A stretch of DNA of 33,249 nt. Origin: an uncultured Clostridia bacterium. GTDB lineage: Bacteria; Bacillota; Clostridia; UBA1381. A program made the position numbers and the translations under genes. Below are positions 25,290 through 32,651 of this stretch, piece by piece. A model generated the notes under the pieces. The model was given only the letters and a program-made list of their open reading frames with translations, made no database searches and had not been told where the DNA came from. Numbering within the stretch: the first letter of the stretch is position 1; every line of letters begins with the position of its first letter. The stretch covers positions 1 to 33,249 of the forward strand of contig CALXZP010000036.1 of the NCBI GenBank assembly GCA_944393255.1. Direction: 5' to 3'.

Positions 25290-26744
25290 ATGGGTAAACC
25301 GACTGGATTTTTAGAATATGACAGGTCTCTGCCGGCGGACAGAGCGCCTGAGGAGAGAATAAAGGACTGGGATGAATTCCATACGCATTTTGATATACCT
25401 AAGCTTCAGCTGCAGGGCGCGAGGTGTATGGACTGCGGAGTGCCGTTCTGCCACGCCGGTATGCAGATAGGCAGAACGTCGATAGGCTGTCCGCTGAATA
25501 ACCTTATCCCGGAATGGAACGATCTTGTTTACAGGGGCGATATCGAGGAGGCGTACAGGAGACTGTCGCTGACCTCAAACTTTCCCGAGTTTACCGGGCG
25601 GGTGTGTCCGGCGCTCTGCGAGGGATCATGTACTTTGGGTATGCACGATCCGGCAGTGACGATAAAGAATATAGAGTGTCATATAATCGACACTATGTTT
25701 GCGGAGGGCAAGGTAAAGCCGAGGATCCCGGCGCGTTCTACGGAAAAGCGCGTTGCGGTCGTAGGCAGCGGCCCCGCGGGTCTTGCGTGTGCCGATATGC
25801 TCAACCAGATGGGACACAGGGTGACGGTATTTGAGCGTGAGGACAGACCCGGCGGGCTTTTGATGTACGGTATACCGAACATGAAGCTTGATAAAAAGGT
25901 GGTCGAGCGAAGGACAGAGCTGATGAAGGAAGAAGGAGTCGTATTCAAAACAAATACCGAGGTAGGAAAAAACTATCCGGCAGTAAAGCTTATCGACGAA
26001 TTTGACGCCGTGGTGCTCTGTACCGGATCGACGCGTCCGCGGCCTTTGGAGGTCGAGGGAGCCGAGCTGAACGGCGTTTACTACGCGGTGGATTTTCTGA
26101 CAAAGAATACAAAGAGCCTTCTTGACTCGGAATTCAAGGACAGAAAATTCATAAACCCGGAGGGTAAAAACGTTGTTATCGTCGGCGGCGGCGACACCGG
26201 TACGGATTGTGTCGGAACAGCGATAAGACATGGCTGTAAAAGCGTTGTGCAGCTTGAGATCATGCCTGAGCTGCCGGAAAAGCGCACGGAAGGCAACCCG
26301 TGGCCGGAGTGGCCGAGACTGAAAAAGACCGATTACGGTCAGGAGGAGTCGATATATGTATTCGGCAGAGATCCGAGGGAATATACGACTACGATAACGA
26401 AGATAGAGGGCGATGAAAAGGGCTGCGTATCAAAGGTGCATACCGTAGAGGTTAGCTGGGAGAGCGGAGCGCCGAAGCCTGTGCCCGGAACGGAAAAGGT
26501 GCGCGACTGCGATATAGTGCTTGTCGCTATGGGCTTCTTAGGTCCCGAGCAGGAGCTTATAGACCAGCTCACGCTTGAGAAGGACGCGCGTTCAAATGTA
26601 AAAGCGTCGGAGGCGTCGCACAAGACGTCGATGAAGGGTATCTTTGCCGCCGGCGACTGCCGCCGCGGACAAAGTCTTGTCGTATGGGCTATGAAAGAGG
26701 GAAGGGAAGCTGCGGAAGCGGTGAACGATTACCTCAGCGAGTAA
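25290..26744 (+). CDS. gltD: Glutamate synthase, small subunit (NAD(P)H-dependent)
   Basis: The 484-residue protein supplies electrons to GltB. The N-terminal region carries the Cys motifs for two 4Fe-4S clusters (CMDCGVPFCH, GCPLNN and CPALCEGSC). FAD- and NAD(P)H-binding Rossmann motifs follow at VAVVGSGPAGLA (about 154) and VVIVGGGDTGTD (about 293). The C-terminal GIFAAGDCRRGQSLVVWA block is typical. The ATG at 25290 must be close to the true start because an in-frame stop lies at 25281. Its ribosome site, AAAGGA, is unusually far away (about 17 bases), so initiation may depend on coupling or be weak. Confidence 0.97.
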   Translation: MGKPTGFLEYDRSLPADRAPEERIKDWDEFHTHFDIPKLQLQGARCMDCGVPFCHAGMQIGRTSIGCPLNNLIPEWNDLVYRGDIEEAYRRLSLTSNFPEFTGRVCPALCEGSCTLGMHDPAVTIKNIECHIIDTMFAEGKVKPRIPARSTEKRVAVVGSGPAGLACADMLNQMGHRVTVFEREDRPGGLLMYGIPNMKLDKKVVERRTELMKEEGVVFKTNTEVGKNYPAVKLIDEFDAVVLCTGSTRPRPLEVEGAELNGVYYAVDFLTKNTKSLLDSEFKDRKFINPEGKNVVIVGGGDTGTDCVGTAIRHGCKSVVQLEIMPELPEKRTEGNPWPEWPRLKKTDYGQEESIYVFGRDPREYTTTITKIEGDEKGCVSKVHTVEVSWESGAPKPVPGTEKVRDCDIVLVAMGFLGPEQELIDQLTLEKDARSNVKASEASHKTSMKGIFAAGDCRRGQSLVVWAMKEGREAAEAVNDYLSE

Positions 26745-26765
26745 AAAAGCAAATATGGAGATCAT

Positions 26766-26817
26766 GACCTTCGTAAGCCGGGCTGTAAAGCCGGGACCTA
26801 CGGGGGTCGTTTTTTTG
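26766..26817 (+). terminator. Intrinsic terminator after gltD
   Basis: GACCTTCGTA from 26766 pairs with TACGGGGGTC ending at 26808 (with G-U pairs), enclosing an inner GC-rich stem, followed by GTTTTTTT to 26817. It closes the glutamate synthase unit. Confidence 0.85.
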
Positions 26818-26948
26818 CGGTGCGGAATATTGCTTCGGTTAAAAATCATAGAGGGAATATTCATTAATTGCGTATCTTAAGCATAAAAATGGTTTAGTGA
26901 GTAAATATTAACATCAGAGGATGAAAAGACGGAGAGAGGGTGAGCAGC

Positions 26949-27539
26949 ATGTTTGATGAATTTCAGGAGAGCTTTGCAAGGGTAAGGCGGACGTTTTATA
27001 TACTGGCTTTTGCGCTGATATTGGCAGGGACGGCTGCGGGAGCGTTTTTTCTTGTGTATCGTTACGGCGGCTCGGAGGATATCAGATCATATCTGGGCGG
27101 CGTGACCGATAGGTTCAACGGCGGTGTAGACAGAAAAAATGTTATCTTTGGCGCAGCTAAGGACTGCGCGGCGGTGCTCGCAGTGTTTTTTATTTGCGGC
27201 TTTGTAAAGCCCGGGGTGTTTGTTATCGCGGCCGAGCTCATCAGGCGCGGCTTTGTGACAGGCTTCACGGTCGCCGCGTTTATAGAATATTACAGCGGCA
27301 GAGGTCTGCTGCTTGCGGCGTGTATGCTGCCGAGGGCCGTCATTCTTATCCCCGCGCTTGCAATGGTCGGCTCGGTCAACGCCGCTCTGGCGGTAAACAG
27401 TGCAGAACGCACAAAAAACTTTAAGATCTTCTACATATTTTTTTTACTGGCGTCTGCGTCAATATTTTGTGCCTTTGCGATATGTGAAGGATTTCTGACC
27501 ACAACATTTATGAAATGGGCGTTCGCCGGGGTAACATAA
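26949..27539 (+). CDS. spoIIM: Stage II sporulation protein M family protein
   Basis: The 196-residue protein has five hydrophobic segments: about 18-40, 70-90, 92-112, 120-148 and 160-190. The VFFICGFVKPGVFVIAAELIRRGFVTGF block and PRAVILIPALAM are typical of SpoIIM/DUF95. In Bacillus SpoIIM forms a complex with SpoIID and SpoIIP that drives peptidoglycan remodelling during engulfment. I chose the ATG at 26949, spaced properly from GAGAGGG; a GTG at 26940 is also in frame but sits against that site. The spoIIM-xerD neighbourhood is common in spore formers. No clear sigma-A promoter was found before it, as expected for a sporulation gene. Confidence 0.87.
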   Translation: MFDEFQESFARVRRTFYILAFALILAGTAAGAFFLVYRYGGSEDIRSYLGGVTDRFNGGVDRKNVIFGAAKDCAAVLAVFFICGFVKPGVFVIAAELIRRGFVTGFTVAAFIEYYSGRGLLLAACMLPRAVILIPALAMVGSVNAALAVNSAERTKNFKIFYIFFLLASASIFCAFAICEGFLTTTFMKWAFAGVT

Positions 27540-27576
27540 GACTTATATTGGTTTACAAAAAAATCGAAAAAGGGTA

Positions 27577-27604
27577 TTTACAAATTAAAATTTTGTGATA
27601 TAAT
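27577..27604 (+). promoter_or_regulatory. Sigma-A promoter of xerD
   Basis: TTTACA at 27577-27582 and TATAAT at 27599-27604 are separated by 16 bp, in an A/T-rich stretch about 105 bases before the xerD start codon. Confidence 0.75.
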
Positions 27605-27709
27605 AGTAAATGTCGAAATTAATTTGAAATACATTTGTAATACTGATGTAAAAATTGTTACATAAAATACGGAAGATTGTCTGCTGTCAGAAGAAAGGAT
27701 GTATACGAA

Positions 27710-28594
27710 ATGGAAACGTATATTGATGAATATACAGATTTTATGGAAAGGGTATGCCATAAGTCGGAGAACACTGTAGAATCCTACAGACGCGATGTTT
27801 TGCAGTACCTTACATATCTGAAGGAACTGGGGATGACCGATATAAAAAAGACAACGAAAACCACGGTGTTGTCATATTTGCTGAGCCTGAAGAAGAAGGG
27901 CAGAGCGTCCTCGACAATGTCCAGAGCACTTGCTTCGCTGCGGTCGTTTTATCTGTATCTGCTTCAGAACGGATGCGTTGATTCGGATCCCACGGCGTCG
28001 CTGGTGACTCCGCCGGTGGAGAAAAAGCCGCCGAAGGTGCTCTCAAGCGACGAGGTGGATATACTGCTTGAACAGCCCAAGCTTAACGACAGCAAAGGCA
28101 TACGCGATAAGGCTATGCTTGAGGTGCTGTATGCAACGGGTATACGCGTGTCGGAGCTTATAGGTCTTAATGTAGACGACGTGAATGTGCAGATGGGCTT
28201 TGTCAGATGCCGAAATCTTAAAAGCGAACGTACGGTGCCTATGGGACATAAGGCTGTGAGCGCGTTAAAGCTATATATGGAAACAGGCCGCAGGGCGCTG
28301 GTCAGGGATGATGAGGAAAGCGCATTATTTGTAAACTGTTCCGGGAGCAGGATATCGCGGCAGGGATTTTGGAAAGTGATAAAGCATTATCAGCACAGTG
28401 CAGGGATAGAAAAGGAGATAACCCCTCATTCGCTGAGACATTCGTTTGCGGCGCACCTTGTGGAAAACGGCGCCGATCTGCAGTCGCTTAAGGAAATGAT
28501 GGGACATGCTGATATATCATCGACGCAGATATATACCTGCTTTGTGGATGAAAAGATCAGAAGCGTATATGAACATGCACATCCCCGTGCATAA
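27710..28594 (+). CDS. xerD: Tyrosine recombinase XerD (chromosome dimer resolution)
   Basis: The 294-residue protein has an N-terminal SAM-like core-binding domain (about 1-85) and a catalytic domain with R146 (ATGIRVSEL), H240-x-x-R243 (HSLRH), H266 (MGHADIS) and nucleophile Y275 (STQIYT). The length, the block order and the position beside spoIIM all match chromosomal XerD, which resolves chromosome dimers at dif together with a partner or alone. The ATG at 27710 follows AAAGGATG. It should be kept distinct from the second tyrosine recombinase starting at 28916, which is more distant in sequence and lies within an invertible segment. Confidence 0.9.
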   Translation: METYIDEYTDFMERVCHKSENTVESYRRDVLQYLTYLKELGMTDIKKTTKTTVLSYLLSLKKKGRASSTMSRALASLRSFYLYLLQNGCVDSDPTASLVTPPVEKKPPKVLSSDEVDILLEQPKLNDSKGIRDKAMLEVLYATGIRVSELIGLNVDDVNVQMGFVRCRNLKSERTVPMGHKAVSALKLYMETGRRALVRDDEESALFVNCSGSRISRQGFWKVIKHYQHSAGIEKEITPHSLRHSFAAHLVENGADLQSLKEMMGHADISSTQIYTCFVDEKIRSVYEHAHPRA

Positions 28595-28648
28595 GCGCAT
28601 ATACAGCGTATTTATATTTATATTGACCGACAACTGGTATAGGAAGAA

Positions 28649-28684
28649 ATAGCGTTCATTTAATAAAATGAGCGTTATTTTTTT
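28649..28684 (+). terminator. Intrinsic terminator after xerD
   Basis: ATAGCGTTCATTT (28649-28661) pairs with AAATGAGCGTTAT (28666-28678) over 13 bp with two G-U pairs around a 4-nt loop, followed by a run of T to 28684. It insulates xerD from the invertible segment, and its hairpin would also hinder transcription coming leftward from the promoter at 28744. Confidence 0.88.
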
Positions 28685-28704
28685 GCAAAATAAAAGGAAT
28701 GCGG

Positions 28705-28725
28705 TTTTAAGTTAGATACTTAAAA
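28705..28725 (+). repeat. Left inversion site (21 bp)
   Basis: The site is arm TTTTAAGT, centre TAGAT, arm ACTTAAAA. The arms are perfect inverted repeats around an asymmetric 5-bp centre, the usual design of a tyrosine recombinase core site. All 21 bases are the exact reverse complement of 29988-30008. Confidence 0.85.
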
Positions 28726-28743
28726 TTGCATTCTTCAATTCTA

Positions 28744-28772
28744 ATAATAACATAAGTTTCAAAAAAAATCAA
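28744..28772 (-). promoter_or_regulatory. Invertible sigma-A promoter (presently facing away from 30040)
   Basis: Read on the - strand, TTGATT (28772-28767) is followed after exactly 17 bases by TATTAT (28749-28744), with an extended -10 TG one base before it. Transcription would begin near 28737 and cross the left site. After inversion it would begin about 64 nt before the ATG at 30040, on the strand of the helicase-like gene. Confidence 0.78.
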
Positions 28773-28915
28773 GAGTTTTATATCATTTGGGTAACATTTA
28801 ATTGCATTTGTTCATAATATGAGGTCTATCAGAGCAAATTTTTTTATAAATTGACAAATTAATTATAGTAAACCGTACAACAAGACAGAGTATGAGAAGC
28901 GAAAGGAGCATAAAA

Positions 28916-29866
28916 ATGTCAAAAAAGAACAAAAGAAGAAACGACAGAGGAATCAATTTTAAATTTGCCTCAAAAAAATGGCTGGCTTATACAAAACTGC
29001 ATGTCAAGCGGTCAACATATGAAAATTATGTTTATCTGCTTAACAAACATATATATCCTTACTTTGGGAATGCGGATATGTATAAAATAAATTGCAGTAT
29101 GCTCAATGCATTTACGGCTGAAAAGCTTACAAACGGAAGATTAAAGCGAAAGGGAGGCATTTCAAAAAAATATTTGCAGGACATGCTTTCGATAGTGAGG
29201 TCTGTTATAAAGTTCAGTGAACAGGAGTACGGGATACCGAACAAAATACATAGTGTAAGAGGTTTAAAGGGTGAAAAACCTAAATTTAGAATACTTAAAA
29301 AAGAAGAGCAAACGCTGCTTACCGGTGTTTTGATGAAAGAGGATGATCCTATGAGACTTGGAATACTGCTGTCGCTGTACACCGGTATGCGTATCGGCGA
29401 GGTGTGCGGGCTTAAATGGAAGGATTTCCATGAGGATGAGGGAACAGTCACGATAAGACGTACCGTACAGAGGATCTCAGATAATAAAGGAAGTACCATT
29501 TTTCTTATAGGTACGCCGAAAACGCAGACATCGGCAAGGATCATCCCTCTGCCCGGAGCTATTTGCAAAGTTCTTTCAAAATCAAAAGGAGATCCTGATA
29601 AAGCTGTAATTTCAGACAGAAGAGATTATGCCGAACCGTCTGAATTAAGAAAATATTTTAAGAGGCTATTGAAGAAATGCGGCATAAAGAGCATACGTTA
29701 TCACGATTTGAGACACACGTTCGCCTCGAACTGTGTACAGCTTGATTTTGATATTAAAACCCTGAGCGAAATACTCGGTCATGCCGATGTGTCCATGACG
29801 CTGAACAGGTATGTTCATTCATCGCTTCAAATAAAACGGCATTATATGGGGCTTATTAATATATAA
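28916..29866 (+). CDS. Tyrosine recombinase of the invertible segment
   Basis: The 316-residue protein has a basic N terminus, a SAM-like core-binding domain (about 20-110) and a complete catalytic domain: R159 (TGMRIGEVCGLKW), K202 in the beta hairpin (GTPKTQTSAR), H263-x-x-R266 (HDLRHTF), H289 (LGHADVS) and nucleophile Y299 (LNRYVHS). It resembles phage and transposon integrases more than XerC/D, yet it lacks the N-terminal AP2-like arm-binding domain of Tn916-type integrases. Inverted 21-bp sites lie on both sides, so its likely job is to flip the segment it sits in. The ATG at 28916 follows GAAAGGAG; an in-frame ATG at 28892 precedes that site. A possible -10 (TATAGT, 28864-28869) lacks a good -35. 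Confidence 0.9.
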   Translation: MSKKNKRRNDRGINFKFASKKWLAYTKLHVKRSTYENYVYLLNKHIYPYFGNADMYKINCSMLNAFTAEKLTNGRLKRKGGISKKYLQDMLSIVRSVIKFSEQEYGIPNKIHSVRGLKGEKPKFRILKKEEQTLLTGVLMKEDDPMRLGILLSLYTGMRIGEVCGLKWKDFHEDEGTVTIRRTVQRISDNKGSTIFLIGTPKTQTSARIIPLPGAICKVLSKSKGDPDKAVISDRRDYAEPSELRKYFKRLLKKCGIKSIRYHDLRHTFASNCVQLDFDIKTLSEILGHADVSMTLNRYVHSSLQIKRHYMGLINI

Positions 29867-29987
29867 TATATCAATCAGAGATTTTTTTCCAATGGCAGCC
29901 GCAGGGCGGTCAGTTATTTTTATGTCCAAATTAAGGTTCGGTTATTTTTTCTTTTACGCTCGTTTTTCTATTGTGTTCCCGATTTAT

Positions 29988-30008
29988 TTTTAAGTATCTA
30001 ACTTAAAA
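29988..30008 (-). repeat. Right inversion site (21 bp)
   Basis: The arms TTTTAAGT and ACTTAAAA are the same as in the left site, but the centre is ATCTA, the exact reverse complement of TAGAT. The identity ends sharply at both edges, so the 21 bp are the shared unit. The helicase-like gene starts 31 bases further on. Confidence 0.85.
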
Positions 30009-30039
30009 TGCGGCAGTTGATTTATAAGGATGGATCAAT

Positions 30040-32553
30040 ATGGGCATAGAGCTGTTTGAGCATAATATGAAGGCCTATAAGTCCGCGCTTAGGCTGATGG
30101 GGCTGACGGGCAAGGCGGCGGTGATACACCCGACAGGAACGGGGAAATCGTTTATAGGCTTCAAGCTGGCTGAGGATAATCCTGACAGCCGTATAGTATG
30201 GCTTACACCCAGTGATTATATTGTAACAACTCAGCTCGAAAATTTCAAGAGAGAATGCAACTGCGGAGCGGGTCCCGAGAATATAATTTTTCTGACCTAT
30301 GCAAGGCTGATGCTGATGACCTCTGAGGAGATAAGAGAGCTGCAGCCCGATTACTGTGTTCTCGACGAATACCACAGGGCCGGCGCGCTGTTATGGGGAG
30401 CAGGATTTGAACGGTTTCGGAGCATATTTCCGGATTGTCCGCTGCTCGGATTATCCGCGACAAATATCCGTTATCTGGATGACCGGCGCGATATGGCGCA
30501 GGAGCTGTTTGACGGGAATGTCGCTTCCGAAATGACGCTCGGCGAGGCTGTTGTTCGGGGGATACTCCAAAAGCCGAAGTATGTGGTCGCGCTTTATGAC
30601 TTCGATATACAGCTGAAAAAGCTGCAAAAAAGAGTTGAGCTCGTTAGAAACAGAGCGATCCGCGGCGAGGCTCAGAAAAAGCTCGAAGGACTTAGACATT
30701 CGCTGGAAATGGCTGACGGGCTTGATGTGATATTAAAAAGACATATCACCGATCCGTGCGGCAAATACATTGTATTCTGTTCCAATGCAGAGTCTATGGA
30801 GAATATAAAGGCGATGGCGGATAAATGGTTCCGGCTCATAGACAGCGAACCGCACGTTTATTCTGTGTATACGGAAAATGCGTGTTCGGAAAGGGAATTT
30901 GCCGCGTTCAAGTCTGACGAAAGCGGTCATATCAAGCTGCTGTATGCTATCAATATGCTTAACGAGGGCGTTCATGTAGAAAATATATCCGGTGTGATAT
31001 TGTGCAGGATGACTGAATCGCCCATAGTGTATAAGCAGCAGATAGGCAGGGCTTTGTCGGCAAGCCGCTCCGAAGCTCCGGTAATTTTCGACTTTGTAAA
31101 CAACTTTGAGGGTCTATCGACCATAAGCTCTGTCGATAAGGAAATGGAGCAGGCAGTTTCATATTACCGCAGCAGCGGCAAGGAAAGCTATATTGTCAAC
31201 GAGAGCTTTGAGATCATAGACGAGGTAAAAGACAGTGTTGAGTTGTTTAAAGACCTTGAAAGCAGCCTCGGGGCCTCGTGGGACAGCTATTACGCCGCCG
31301 CTGAAAAGTATTACAGAGAGCACGGCGACTTAAAGGTAAAAAAGCGGTATATCACCGAGGAAGGTCTCGCATTGGGCAATTGGATAGTAGCGCAGAGGCA
31401 GAACAGACATGCAAACGATATGTCGCTGACTGCGTTGAGGATAAGCAAGCTCGACGCTATAGGCATGGATTGGGAGCTGCGCAGTGAAAAGTCATGGCGT
31501 GAGGGCTATGCCCATGCGGCCGAATATGCCAAGACGCACGGCGTATTGGATACGCCGCAAAGCTATAAATGCGGGGACGGCTTCCCTTTGGGAGCGTGGC
31601 TCGCCGGTATGCGGAACATACGCAAAAACGGTCATGAAAGCTCAGTCCTGACAAAGGAAAGGATAGCCATGCTCGACAGTCTTAATATGGTATGGAAAAA
31701 GACCGATACACGCTGGGAGGAAAACTATGCGGCGGCAAGGAGCTATTACGAGACGCACGGCGATCTTAATGTGCCGTCAAAATATGTGACAGAAAACGGC
31801 ATAAGGCTCGGTTCATGGCTGCAAAGACTGCGCGCGGTGCGTGCCGGAAGGGATACGGGCGCAGAACTGACAGATGAGGAAATAGAGCGGTTAAACAGTA
31901 TAGGCATGAAATGGACAAACCGCAATGAGGAAGCCTGGAACAGGAATTACGAAGCGGTGCGGAGGTATTGCGAAGAGCACGGCAGCATCAATATGCCGAG
32001 CCGTTATACGGATAAAAGCGGACTTAAACTGAGACGTTGGATAGACCACCAGAGAGACATGTATAAGCTAGGCCGGCTTACGGAAAGCAAGATAAAAAAG
32101 CTTGAAGCCGTGGGTATGGAATGGAATGTCCTGAGGGAATCGGCGGAAAACAAGCTTGAGATACTCCGAAAATATCATAGTGAACACGGCAATATCAATA
32201 TAGACCCCTCAGAGGTGATAGACGGGGTATGGATAGGCAAATGGCTTGGCGAACAGCGGAAAAAATACAAAAACGGAACGCTCGGACAGGACTTGACCGA
32301 TCAGCTTGATGCGCTGGGAATGGATTGGCTTGACAGAAGCGAGCGCCGCTGGGAGCGTGCATTTGCCGAAGCGGAGGAATATTACAATGTTCACGGAAAT
32401 CTCAATGTTCCGAGGACATACAAAAGCAAATCGGGTTTTGGATTAAGAAGGTGGCTGGACGATCAGCGCAGAAGCAGAAACGGCAGCAAGACAAATACAG
32501 CGCTTAACAGCGTAAGGATAGACCGTCTGTCGCAGATCGGAATGGAATGGTAA
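30040..32553 (+). CDS. SF2 helicase-like protein with six helicase-associated (HA) repeats
   Basis: The 837-residue protein has an SF2 ATPase core: Walker A T32-G-T-G-K36-S, DEYH at 109-112, SAT at 139-141, and in the second lobe NEGVHVENISGVILCRMTESP followed by motif VI QQIGRALSASR near 333. From residue 414 to the end, six tandem repeats of about 70 residues occur. Each starts with a W/A-x4-Y/F pattern and a HGxLxV block and ends in a GM-W motif (helicase-associated domain, PF03457 type); the fifth repeat is the most divergent. HA repeats are thought to bind nucleic acid. The target is unknown. The gene opens a probable surface-polysaccharide locus and lies directly behind the invertible promoter. 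The ATG follows AAGGATGG. Confidence 0.88.
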   Translation: MGIELFEHNMKAYKSALRLMGLTGKAAVIHPTGTGKSFIGFKLAEDNPDSRIVWLTPSDYIVTTQLENFKRECNCGAGPENIIFLTYARLMLMTSEEIRELQPDYCVLDEYHRAGALLWGAGFERFRSIFPDCPLLGLSATNIRYLDDRRDMAQELFDGNVASEMTLGEAVVRGILQKPKYVVALYDFDIQLKKLQKRVELVRNRAIRGEAQKKLEGLRHSLEMADGLDVILKRHITDPCGKYIVFCSNAESMENIKAMADKWFRLIDSEPHVYSVYTENACSEREFAAFKSDESGHIKLLYAINMLNEGVHVENISGVILCRMTESPIVYKQQIGRALSASRSEAPVIFDFVNNFEGLSTISSVDKEMEQAVSYYRSSGKESYIVNESFEIIDEVKDSVELFKDLESSLGASWDSYYAAAEKYYREHGDLKVKKRYITEEGLALGNWIVAQRQNRHANDMSLTALRISKLDAIGMDWELRSEKSWREGYAHAAEYAKTHGVLDTPQSYKCGDGFPLGAWLAGMRNIRKNGHESSVLTKERIAMLDSLNMVWKKTDTRWEENYAAARSYYETHGDLNVPSKYVTENGIRLGSWLQRLRAVRAGRDTGAELTDEEIERLNSIGMKWTNRNEEAWNRNYEAVRRYCEEHGSINMPSRYTDKSGLKLRRWIDHQRDMYKLGRLTESKIKKLEAVGMEWNVLRESAENKLEILRKYHSEHGNINIDPSEVIDGVWIGKWLGEQRKKYKNGTLGQDLTDQLDALGMDWLDRSERRWERAFAEAEEYYNVHGNLNVPRTYKSKSGFGLRRWLDDQRRSRNGSKTNTALNSVRIDRLSQIGMEW

Positions 32554-32558
32554 AAGAA

Positions 32559-32617
32559 ACAGCTGCAAAAACAGCGGCTGTATTGATAAAAACGATCAGC
32601 GCGGATAGAGTCCGCGC
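32559..32617 (+). other. Two hairpins between the helicase-like and sugar transferase genes
   Basis: ACAGCTGC (32559-32566) pairs with GCGGCTGT (32574-32581), and GCGCGGA (32599-32605) pairs exactly with TCCGCGC (32611-32617). Neither has a good T tract. They may attenuate or stabilise the message ahead of the sugar transferase; there is no visible new promoter here. Confidence 0.45.
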
Positions 32618-32651
32618 AGGGGAAACAAGAAAGACAAGGTGAATAAAAAGA

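Larger units (their letters stand above)
28705..30008. mobile_element. Invertible DNA segment carrying its own recombinase and an outward promoter
   Basis: The 1.3-kb segment runs between two inverted 21-bp sites. It holds, from the left, a leftward promoter (28744-28772), an A/T-rich recombinase upstream region, a tyrosine recombinase gene (28916-29866) and 120 bases of T-rich DNA (29867-29987) with only a weak hairpin (29898-29910). In the orientation read here, no good promoter faces the helicase-like gene at 30040. If the segment flips, the leftward promoter becomes a rightward one at about 29941-29969. Base composition is clearly richer in A/T than the flanking genes, suggesting acquisition. 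The inversion is inferred from site symmetry and has not been observed. Confidence 0.75.

Noticed and set aside
29898..29925. Terminator after the recombinase gene
   Set aside because: The hairpin is only 5 bp with a 3-nt loop and a poor T tract, so readthrough toward the right site is likely; I did not list it as a feature.
28705..30008. Integrated excisable element with attL and attR
   Set aside because: The two sites are in inverted and not direct orientation, as the 5-bp centres show, and the segment carries no transfer, excisionase or cargo genes.
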